From contig NC_133108.1 of NCBI RefSeq assembly GCF_022965805.1, forward strand, positions 24,829,545 to 24,893,544: a stretch of DNA of 64,000 nt. Direction: 5' to 3'. The notes beneath the pieces are model-generated. The model worked only from the letters and a program-made list of their open reading frames with translations. It was not told the DNA's origin and searched no databases. Shown here piece after piece: positions 32,618 to 43,215 of this stretch. The DNA is from Primulina eburnea (Eukaryota; Streptophyta; Magnoliopsida; Lamiales; Gesneriaceae). The position numbers and the translations under genes are program-made. Within the stretch, counting starts at the first letter, position 1; each line of letters starts with the position of its first letter.

Positions 32618-34954
32618 CGCATTTCAGTTACTGTTCGAGATTTTTTTAGTGATGTTTTGACTCACTTTACTCATTTCTTTCCTCTCTCATTTTCGTTTCT
32701 TCTCTCAAGGAGACCTAGGGTTTCTCATTTCTTCACTTCCTATCTTTGATTCAAGCTTTTAGTTGGTGATTGGAGTTGAGATTGAAGTTCTTCTTGGTTC
32801 TAAGAAGCTAAGGTAAGCTTTTGGTATAGTTATTTCATGGTTTTGAGGTGAGAGATGATGTGGGTGTTTTGAATGTGTTGGATTTAAGGATCAATTGGCA
32901 TGGGTTCTTGGTTATTGAGATGTTGATGGTTCTTTTTATGGATTATTGTTGTAGGATTTCAACCAAGAGATTAGTGAAGGTGTTCTAGTGGTTTGTAAGT
33001 GGAATTTCATCCCTTGTGCTCACATGATTAAATATGTATGGTGTTTCAATGGTTTTAAAGTGCTATTCCCTTCATTTGATTCATGTTATGTATTGATTCA
33101 CTTGTTATATATATTGGAGGCATTTTATGTCTCAATTGTATTAAAGGGAATACAAGAGATTAGAGTCTTCAAAGTGTTTGATAAAATGCCAAAGAGAGAA
33201 GTCAAATGATTTATGGATTGATAGATACATAGTCAGAGATTGCATGCAATTAGTTGATCAACGACCATAGGCTTATATCCCTCAGAGTTTTCGATTTATA
33301 TCGATGGGATACGAGCAACCATAGACAGAGATACTATTGATATCAATCCACCATAGTAAAGAGAAATACCATCTCATTGTTATGCTATTGCTTTGATATT
33401 CATGTTTCAGAGTTGATGGTATTTAATGTTTTCAAAGCCATGTTTTACAGAGTATACTATGTATCATTGCTATGTAAGAGTTCCACTTGCTGAGTTTTAT
33501 ACTCATTTCAGTTATTTCATGTGATGCAGATAAGAGCGACGAACTAGGACGTTGATTGTGGCCCGGAGTCATATGCATACGATGTTGGAAGGAAGATTGT
33601 GGGGACCCGGGCTCTAACTCAATTCTTTTGGGATTTATTGGATCTTTGCTCGAAAATGTGGGTCAAAATTTTGCTTTTAACATTAATTCAAATATATAAT
33701 CAAAGCATCACATGTCTTTATAATAATTAAACAACATCATGTACATACATGTCTGTTTAGTACAATCATACACTAGTGTTCAAATCCCAACTACAAACAT
33801 AAGTAGTAACAGTCTAATAGGAAACACTAGAAATCTTCAACGCCCGAGATCTCCACGCTATCGTCAATCTCTCATCTAGCTCGAGACCCAGATCCTGCCC
33901 CAACTGTTGCCATGCACACATACAGACACGACAACAGCCGGATAACTCCGGTGAGAACAAATCCCAGTATAAAACTTGTATGCATGCAATGTAATAAATC
34001 ATACACCAATGCATAGCATATATCAATGCACATTAATATAAAATCTACAACATGTAAAGGAATACAAATCTGTATTCAACATTTAATTCTTGACTCGACT
34101 CACTTCTAATCTAGGGATCCCGGTGTGAATAAGACGGTCTGTCACCTACCCAACCACTCGGGGTGACGGTACGTCTTATTCATAGACTTCGGTCAACTCT
34201 GTATCGAGGGTCTACACATAGAGAAAATCTACTACTATGCGTCGATACAACATAATCAAATGTAATAACAATCTAGAATGTGATTTAGGGAAACTCGTAT
34301 CAAATCTGAACCGAGTTGTGCAATCCCGTGACCACATGAATTATACCTTTCTTGTCGAACAGTCGGCGTCGTAGTCGAAAGCTCGAACTCAAGATGGCCA
34401 ATACAAATCTGAAATGGCAATGTGTAGAAACCTTCTATCAAAATACATCTCAATCAACTCAATGTACAAATCTGTAATTGTTTTCAATACAATTCAACGG
34501 CGTAACGGCGTGATTTCTCGATACCGATAACTCAATCTCAACATAACAATATCACAATCAACCCCAATAACTCATAATCTCATCCAACACAAATATGTAT
34601 TCCGAATTCTGCATAATCTTCACATAATACATGCTGTAATTTCGAAACAGTAACATACGGCATCTGAAAATCGATCCATTTACGTTTCTACAATGCTCCT
34701 AAACTCAAGAACACATATTCCTAACAAAATCACAATTCTTCCAACATATGAATTTCGAAACATGGTGGAAATAAACAATACTTACATCCTTAGCTAGCTC
34801 TTGTTGCAAGGATCACAATTCCGGACTCGGAATTAAAATCGGATCACTAAATCATTCAAAATCACAAGTTCTAGATTGAAAGAAATGGAAGTTCTCCCTT
34901 TGCATGCTCTCGGTTCTCTCTCTGTCTGAATGAGAATGAAGATTCAGCAGCTTC

Positions 34955-34967
34955 ATATATATATATA
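34955..34967 (-). promoter_or_regulatory. TATA box of M's 3' LTR
   Basis: Run of alternating TA about 50 bases downstream of the array; the 5' LTR counterpart is 42962-42977. Confidence 0.55.
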
Positions 34968-35015
34968 CATGCCATGTGTCAAGCCAAGGAACAAAGGTGG
35001 CATTCCTGCATGCAG

Positions 35016-35206
35016 CACCGCGGGTGCGGTGATTCCCTTAGCGTGGGTGCGCTCATGCTTCGGCAGCCCTTTCATTTTCTGAAATTAGTGACCGCGGGTG
35101 CGGTGCTGTACAAGACCGCGGGTGCGGTATGGTTTCGAATAAAATTCTTATTTTCTATTCCTGCACCGCGGGTGTGGTGGCTTTTTCAGTGCAGGTGCGG
35201 TGCGGC
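35016..35206 (-). repeat. ACCGC-ACCC-GCGGT array in M's 3' LTR
   Basis: Six units read as ACCGCGGGTGCGGT on the plus strand; some are degenerate. The array is about 50 bases upstream of the TATA box in LTR orientation. Confidence 0.85.
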
Positions 35207-35358
35207 TTCGGCCATGCTTCAATCAAAATTCCATAATTCAAGAACTATTTAATACTTTCATCTTATGACATGCATTCTCATATCTGTGAATCTCACATCA
35301 ACAAATAATCATGCAAGTATATACAAAACAGTAATCAAAATTGAAAGGAAGACTCACA

Positions 35359-38300
35359 TCATATGAATAGCTCGGGATGTTTCTGTTTCATATCAGATTC
35401 TGTTTCCCAAGTTGCTTCCTCGATGCCATGACGACTCCACTGAACCTTCACAAGCGGAATGGTCTTGGTTCTAAGATGTTTCTCCTTCCGATCAAGAATT
35501 TGTATCGGTCTTTCAACATAGCTCAGAGTCTGATCAAACTCGGCTTCGTCAAGCTGAATGACATGAGAATCATCTGGCATATATTTGCGCAACATTGATA
35601 CATGGAATACGTCATGTATTCCCGACAAAGAAGGAGGAAGAGCAAGTCTGTAAGCTCGATCGCCAATCTTTTCAAGAATCTCATACGGACCGACGTATCT
35701 AGGAGACAACTTCCCACCCTTGCCAAATCTGACAACGCCTCTGAAAGGTGAAATCTTCAAAAATACTCTGTCTCCCTGTTCAAATATCAACGGTCTGCAT
35801 CTGATATTGGCGTATTTCGCTTGCCTATCCTGTGCTGTCTTCATTCGCTTCTGAATGATCTTTACTTTCTCGGTCATCTCACGAATCATATCAGGCCCCA
35901 ACTCTGGTACCTCAGAGATATCATCCCAGTACAACGGAGATCTGCACTTCTTTCCGTATAAAGCTTCGAACGGTGCCATCTCAATGCTAGTCTGATAGCT
36001 GTTGTTGTATGAAAATTCACACAACGGCAATGAATCTTGCCAACTAGTACCAAAATCTAGTACTACAGCTCTCAGCATGTCCTCTAAAGTCTGGATAGTC
36101 CGCTCTGACTGTCCGTCTGTCTGAGGATGATAAGCAGTGCTCAGGTGTAAAGTCGTATCTAGAGCCTGCTGCAAACTGTGCCAGAAGTGAGAAGTGAATA
36201 GTGGATCACGATCTGATACGATCGACTTCGGCACACCGTGCAATCTAAAGACCTCTCTGACATACAACTCTGCCATCTGATCGTGTCGATAGGTCATTCT
36301 GTACGGAATAAAGCACGCTGATTTGGTCAGTTTGTCTATCACAACCCAAATCGCGTCACAGCCCCGCGAAGATCGAGGTAACTTCGTTACGAAATCCATG
36401 GAAATGTGATCCCATTTCCATTCAGGAATAGACAAACTCTGAAGTAAACCTCCGGGCTTCTTTCTTTCTGCCTTCACCTGCTGGCAATTCAGGCACTTAG
36501 ACACAAATTCTGCAATGTTTGTCTTCATCTGTTTCCACCAAAATTGTGTCTTCAAACCATTTTACATCTTCCTGCCACCAGGATGAATGCTGAACCGACT
36601 ACAGTGTGCTTCTGCCATGATCTGTCGTCTCAAATCGGGAACATCTGGCACTACTAGATGGTTATTCACATACAGAACAAAATCTCTAACCTGATACTCT
36701 GATATATGACCAGCTCTGACCATATCAATCGATCTCTGAACTCTCGTATCTGTTCTCTGCGCTTCTTTGACCCTCATAATCAGATCTGGCTCAATCTGAA
36801 TCGCAGCAAGTCGCAACGGTCTACTCTCTGTATCAAATTTTAACCCAGACAAGCAACAATCCTCTACTAAATTCGATACACCTACTGTCGACAAGGAAAG
36901 CGCACATACCTTTCGACTCAAGGCGTCTGCCGCTGCATTCGACTTCCCTGGATAGTATTTGATCTCGCAATCAAAATCTTTCAACAGATCAAGCCATCGT
37001 CGCTGCCTCATATTCAACTCTGACTAAGAAAAGAGGTACTTCAGGCTCTTATGATCAGAATACATCTCAAATTTCTCGCCATACAGATAATAACGCCAGA
37101 TCTTGAGTGCAAAGACAATCGCCGCCAATTCAAGATCATGAATCGGATAACGAGTCTCGTGCGGTTTCAGCTGTCTAGAGGCGTATGCTATCACGTGCCC
37201 TCGCTGCATAAGAACACATCCTAGCCCTCTGTGAGATGCGTCACAATATACAACGAATTCACCTGTACCTGACGGAATCGTCAAGACAGGCGCACTAGTC
37301 AGCCTCTTCTTCAACTCTATAAAACTGGCTTCACAATCTTCAGACCATACAAATGGCATGTTCTTTTGTGTCAACTGGGTGATAGGCTTCGCTATACTGG
37401 AGAAATCTCGGATAAAACAACGATAATACCCGGCTAGACCCATGAAACTGCGTATCTCTAGCACAGAAGTCGGTCTCGGCCAATTGATCACAGCCTCAAC
37501 TTTACTCGGATCTACCGCAATACCATCTCCAGATATAATATGCCCTAAGAAGACAACCTGTTTCAGCCAGAATTCGCACTTGGACAATTTGGCATACAAC
37601 TTCTCTTTTCTCAAAGTCCGCAATACAATCCTCAGATGATCTGCATGCTCAGTCAGACTTTTCGAATATACCAAAATATCATCAATGAACACAATCACAA
37701 AATCATCTAAATATCTCTGAAAGATGCGGTTCACCAAACTCATAAATACTGCTGGTGCATTCGTCAAACCGAAAGGCATAACAACAAACTCATAATGTCC
37801 ATACCTGGTTCGGAATGCAGTCTTCGGAATATCAACGTCTCTAACTCTGAGCTGATGATACCCTGATCTCAAATCAATCTTCGAGTATACAGAAGCTCCC
37901 TGTAATTGATCAAATAAATCATCGATGTGCGGCAAAGGATACTTGTTCTTCACTGTTGCCTTGTTCAGCTGTCTATAATCAATACACAGTCGCATCGAAC
38001 CATCTTTCTTTCGAACAAATAGCACCGGAGCACCCCAAGGTGATACACTCGGTCTAATGTATCCCTTGGACAGAAGATCTTCTAACTGTGCTTTCAACTC
38101 TTTCAACTCTATCGGTGTCATCCTATATGGAGCTCTGGAGATAGGAACACTGCCTGGCACAAGATCTATGCTGAAATCAACCTCTCGAACTGGAGGCAAC
38201 CCCGGAATCTCATCAGGGAAAACATCTGCAAACTCGCAAATCACTAGCAGATCTGCTAATGCTGGGGTCGACTTCAGTAGATCTACTGAATATACGAGAA

Positions 38301-38604
38301 AGCCCTCTGCTCCTCTCTGAAGCAATCTACTCATAGTCAGAGCAGATACTAAGGGAATCCGAGATCTGGAACCCTTTCTGTAGAATTTCCACTCATCTGT
38401 CATCTCGGGTCTGAATCTGACAATCTTGTGGAAACAATCTACAGTGGCCCTGTACTTGGTCAACATGTCTATACCAACTATACAATCAAAATCAGCTAAA
38501 CCAAGTACTATACAATCTAGATCAATCTCATGCCCCTCAAACTGAAGCATACAGTGTCTAACAGTGGTCACAGATATCAAACCACTTCCCAACGGAGAGG
38601 TGAT
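35359..38604 (-). pseudogene. Gypsy M Pol: protease end, RT, RNase H, integrase (two stops)
   Basis: Minus strand: protease end ([17 protein letters not shown]), RT ([85 protein letters not shown]), RNase H ([40 protein letters not shown]), integrase (zinc ligands H...H in [10 protein letters not shown] and CLNC; D in SMDFVTKLPR, D in IVSDRDPLF, E in HPQTDGQSERTIQTLED), and a chromodomain-like tail ending at 35359. Two in-frame stops: TAG near 37024 in RNase H and TAA near 36558 at a Tyr of the integrase zinc domain. Otherwise the frame is well kept, so the element decayed recently. Confidence 0.92.
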
Positions 38605-39989
38605 CACTATGTGAAAAATGACATTTTACTTCGCCAGGCGTTACTTCGGCAAAAATAAATTACGAAGTAATATATTACCAATAACTTCATTAATAACACA
38701 AGCGAAGTAAAATAATATATTTTACTTCGGATGTTTAAAAACACGGGCTTCACTGTATTTTTTTTATATTTTTTACTTCGGCATATCAATTTTGATGAAG
38801 TAAAAAATAATGAAAATACGTTTTGATGAAGTAAAAAGATTAAAACATGCGACGGGTTTTTTAAACCGTCGCCAAATTTTAAATCGGCGATGGTTTAATT
38901 TAACCCGTCGCTAATTTTAGCGACGGTCACATAAAAACCGTCGCATAATTAAAACTAGCGACTGTTTTTTAGAAACTGTCGCTATATTTAGCGATGGTTG
39001 CTTTTTAACCGTCGCTAAAAGTAGCGACAGGTTAAAGTTAACCGTCGCCGATTTAAAATTTGGCGACGGTTAAAAGAACACCGTCGCCATTTTCAAAAAA
39101 ATTCCACCCCGCATATATTTCCCTCCATTTTAACCGTCGCCGATTTAAAATGTTGCGACGGTTTTTACTAAAACCGTCGCTAGTTTCAAAAAAATTCAAT
39201 CCCGCCTATTTTTCCCTCTATTTTCTTCAACCACTCTCTATAAATACATAAAAATTCTCTCCAATTTCTTCCACTTCACTTCACAGCAATTAAAATTTTT
39301 TCTCACTTACACAATTTTACAACTTCACAACACTTAAAATTTTTATCACTTACACGATTTTACAATTTCACAACACTTAAAATTTTTATTTCTTACACGA
39401 TTTTACCACTTTATAATACTTAAAATTTTTATCTCTTACACGATTGTACCAATTCATAACACAGATTTATTAAATTTTTTATATTTTACCGCACCAATTC
39501 ATAACACAGATTTATTAAATTTTTTTTTATTTTACCTAACATATTAGCGACGGAACTCATTTGAGCCCCGTCGCTAAGTAGCGACGGTTTTTGATATAAA
39601 CACCGTCGCACACTAGCGACGGTATTTAACATGACTTCTGTCGCAATATAGCGACGGTGTTTAACATGGATTCCGTCGCAAAATAGCGACGGTTTTTAAC
39701 ATGAATTCCGTCGCTAAATAATAATTAAGAGGAAGTTATATATTATACTACTTCATTATTCACTATAATCGATGAAGTAAAACACATTTATTACTTCGAC
39801 ACCGGTCCAATTCTGGACCGGTTTTCCTCCCAAAACCGGCCAAAAGACTTCGGTATTTTCAATACTACAACTTCGGGTATTATGTGAAGTAAAAGATACA
39901 TCTATCACTTCACGTCCATATACTTCGGTACTTAAGTACCCTATTACTTCAGATATTATCTGAAGTAAAAAGTGATTTTTGGCATAGTG
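38605..39989. mobile_element. CACTA (En/Spm-type) non-autonomous DNA transposon (1385 bp)
   Basis: Left end CACTATGTGAAAAATGACAT; right end, inverted, CACTATGCCAAAAATCACTT; target duplication GAT (38602-38604 and 39990-39992), the 3-bp size typical of CACTA elements. Subterminal regions carry repeats of TTACTTC/GAAGTAA; 38845-39720 holds over 25 copies of GCGACGG or its inverse CCGTCGC. No transposase frame exists, so it relied on a transposase made elsewhere. It splits M's protease gene between LSTVVS and TSPLGSG. Confidence 0.92.
38845..39720. repeat. GCGACGG/CCGTCGC repeats in the CACTA element
   Basis: More than 25 copies in both orientations, often paired as inverted repeats, in two blocks (38845-39182 and 39545-39718) separated by AT-rich DNA with four near-repeats of AAATTTTTAT-CTTACACGATTTTAC. 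Such subterminal repeats bind transposase in characterised CACTA elements. Confidence 0.85.
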
Positions 39990-39992
39990 GAT

Positions 39993-41265
39993 AGACACTA
40001 CCGTAGACAAAGACTCAACAGGCAATGAATGTCTCAATGCAAAATGTTCAGATATAAATGTATGGGATGCACCTGTATCTATCAACACATATGCAGGATA
40101 ACCACAAAGGAAACAATTACCTGCAATGACATCATCGGTGCCTCCTGCGCCTGCTCCTCTGTCAGCGCAAACACCCTAGCCTGCTGTCTAGGAGGTTGAC
40201 TCACTGTCTGACTACCTCCTGGTCTCTGCTGGGTCTGTGTAGATGGTGGCTGGAAGGAGTGTACAGAGGATGCCTGTCTCTCCATCTGTGGCACTGGTGC
40301 TGATGACCCTGTACTCTGGAATCGTTGTGCACCTCTTTGGGGACAAACTCTGGCAAAGTGTCCCTGTTGCCTACAAACGTTGCAGCGTCCCATAACTCCT
40401 TGACACTGCTCTGTGGCATGTCGCCCTCCGCACGAACTGCAATACACGCCACTATAATCTGAACCCTGACCTCTCTGTCGAGATCCACTTGAGCTCGATG
40501 AACTACTCCCGGATTTCTTAAACTGCTTGCCCTTAGCTTTCAAAAATTCCTTCTTGCCACTACTACTAGATCCACTATCGAAGCGAGGAGGAGGTGGTGG
40601 AAACTGAACGGCGGTAGGCTGTGGCTGTCTCTGCCCCTGAACACCATAAGAAGCGCCTCGCTGCCTGATCAGGCCAGCCTCTGCTCCCTTAGCTCTGTTC
40701 AGTGCCTCTAAAAAGTATTAGGCCGTCCCGTGTTCACCAAAGTAAAGACATCTGGATTCAACCCATTGATGAACTGATCGGCCACTGCCTCGTCGTTCCC
40801 TGCCACATGCGGTGCAAATCGAAGCAATGCAGAAAATTTAGCAACACACTCCTCGATGTTCCACTGTCCCTGCCTCAGATTCGCAAATTCAGCTCCTTTA
40901 TCTTTTCGGTAGGAGACGGGGAAGAAGCGCTGATAGAACTCATCTTTGAAAACTTTCCACGTAATGTCAATGCCTCGGTGCTCCAAGGCTCTCTTCGCAG
41001 TCAACCACCAGCTCTTTGCAACCTCTTGCAGCTGATGCCCTACCAATTTCACACGTCGCTCATCAGTATATGCCAAAGACTCAAACAACATCTCGATATC
41101 ATCAAGCCAGCTCTCGCACTCTACTGCACTCTCTGTGCCCTTCAGCGTAGGAGGATGGAAAGACTGAAACCTCTTCAGTAAGGTCTCCATCGGCGTAGCG
41201 GTAACATCCATCTGTGCACCTGATGTGCTACCCTGCTCTAGCTGTGGTATACGTCTAGGAGGCAT
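39993..41265 (-). pseudogene. Gypsy M Gag and protease start (frameshifted, CACTA-split)
   Basis: ATG near 41265 starts PPRRIPQLEQGS; Gag body (METLLKRFQSFHPPTLKG, FYQRFFPVSYRKDKGAEFANLRQG). A one-base loss in a T run near 40715 causes a TAG; the shifted frame continues with LKAKGKQFKKSGSSSSS, a CCHC knuckle CNVCRQQGHFARVC preceded by CSSCGGRHATEQC, and protease VLIDTGASHTFISEHF, which is cut by the CACTA element at 39989. The start and domain order match E's gag (58752). Confidence 0.9.
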
Positions 41266-41510
41266 AAATCTGATTATCAAACTGATTAGTACACAATCAA
41301 TATCGTCTGTCTCAGCCCTCCTCTGATCATATACCTCTGATCGAGAATCGGTTCTGATTCAGGCTTGACAAGTATATGCTGTAAATCAATTCAGATAATA
41401 CAATAACATATAATAGGGAAATCAATAAAATCATGCTAGCACATCAAAACAAGGAAGATGACTCGATCTACCACACTCATTCTATTCTATTCCAGTCTAT
41501 AGAACCTACT

Positions 41511-41522
41511 GCTCTGATACCA
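41511..41522 (-). other. Gypsy M primer-binding site (tRNA-iMet)
   Basis: Minus strand TGGTATCAGAGC, five bases downstream of the 5' LTR end. Confidence 0.9.
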
Positions 41523-42961
41523 CCTGTTGTGGGGACCCGAGCTCTAACTCAATTCTTTTGGGATTTATTGGATCTTTGCTCGAAAATGTGGGTCAAAATT
41601 TTGCTTTTAACATTAATTCAAATATATAATCCAAGCATCACATGTCTTTATAATAATTAAACAACATCATATACATACATGTCTGTTTAGTACAATCATA
41701 CACTAGTGTTCAAATCACAATTACAAACATAAGTAGTAACAGTCTAATAGGAAACACTAGAAATCTTCAACGCCCGAGATCTCCACGCTATCGTCAATCT
41801 CTCATCTAGCTCGAGACCCAGATCCTGCCCCACCTGTTGCCATGCACACATACAGACACGACAACAGCCGGATAACTCCGGTGAGAACAAATCCCAGTAT
41901 AAAACATTTACGCATACAATGTAATAAATCATACACCAATGCATAGCATATATCAATGCACATGAATATAAAATCTACAACATGTAAAGGAATACAAATC
42001 TGTATTCAACATTTAATTCTTGACTCGACTCACTTCTAATCTAGGGATCCCGGTGTGAATAAGACGGTCTGTCACCTATCCAACCACTCGGGGTGACGGT
42101 ACGTCTTATTCCTAGACATCGGCCAACTCTGTATCGAGGGTCTACACATAGAGAAAATCTACTACTATGCGTCGATACACCTAAACGTCTAGTTTTGGCG
42201 GATCTGCCAATATCTCCTATCTCAGGACTTGAATATAAATCAATAAACAAGACATTACATAATCAAATGTAATAACAATCTAGTATGTGATTTAGGGAAA
42301 CTCGTATCAAATCTGAACCGAGTTGTGCAATCCCGTGACCACATGAATTATACCTTTCTTGTCGAACAGTCGGCGTCGTAGTCGAAAGCTCGAACTCAAG
42401 ATGGCCAATACAAATCTGAAATGGCAATGTGTAGACACCTTCTATCAAAATACATCTCAATCAACTCAATGTACAAATCTGTAATTGATTTCAATACAAT
42501 TCAACGGCGTAACGGCGTGATTTCTCGATACCGATAACTCAATCTCAACATAACAATATCACAATCAACCCCAATAACTCATAATCTCATCCAACACAAA
42601 TATGAATACCGAATTCTGCATAATCTTCACATAATACATGCTGTAATTTCGAAACAGTAACATACAGCGTCTGAAAATCGATCCATTTACGTTTCTACAA
42701 TGCTCCTAAACTCAAGAACACATATTCCTAACAAAATCACAATTCTTCCAACATATGAATTTCGAAACATGCTGGAAATAAACAATACTTACATCCTTAG
42801 CTAGATCTTGTTGCAAGGATCACAATTCCGGACTCGGAATTAAAATCAGATCACTAAATCATTCAAAATCACAAGTTCTAGATTGAAATAAATGGAAGTT
42901 CTCCCTTTGAATGCTCTCGGTTCTCTCTCTGTCTGAATGAAAATGAAGATTCAGCAGCTTC

Positions 42962-42977
42962 ATATATATATATATAC
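42962..42977 (-). promoter_or_regulatory. TATA box of M's 5' LTR
   Basis: Alternating TA run about 48 bases downstream of the array; the probable core promoter for M's RNA. Confidence 0.55.
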
Positions 42978-43024
42978 ATGCCATGTGTCAAGCCAAGGAA
43001 CAAAGGTGGCATTCCCGCATGCAG

Positions 43025-43215
43025 CACCGCGGGTGCGGTGATTCCCTTAGCGCGGGTGCGCTCATGCTTCGGCAGCCCTTTCATTTTCTGAAATTAGTGA
43101 CCGCGGGTGCGGTGCTGTACAAGACCGCGGGTGCGGTATGGTTTCGAATAAAATTCTTATTTTCTATCCCTGCACCGCGGGTGCGGTGGCTTTTTCAGTG
43201 CAGGTGCGGTGCGGC
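43025..43215 (-). repeat. ACCGC-ACCC-GCGGT array in M's 5' LTR
   Basis: Six units, slightly better preserved than in the 3' LTR. GCCGAAGCC-like flank adjoins the outermost unit. Confidence 0.85.

Larger units (their letters stand above)
33598..35301 (-). repeat. Gypsy M 3' LTR, 5' end missing (1704 bp)
   Basis: Matches the 5' LTR from its U5 end but stops at 35301: the 28 bases that start the 5' LTR (43311-43338) are absent, as is the polypurine tract that A has in this position. It also lacks a 79-bp stretch present at about 42180-42258. It carries the palindrome array (35016-35206), a TATA box and both stem-loops. Confidence 0.9.

Noticed and set aside
32988..33209. 73-codon open frame with hydrophobic segments
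   Set aside because: Lies in solo LTR S, low-complexity AT-rich codons, no second copy to test and no start context or domain.
39060..39251. 63-codon open frame in the CACTA element
   Set aside because: Made of subterminal repeats and AT-rich DNA; no transposase motif.
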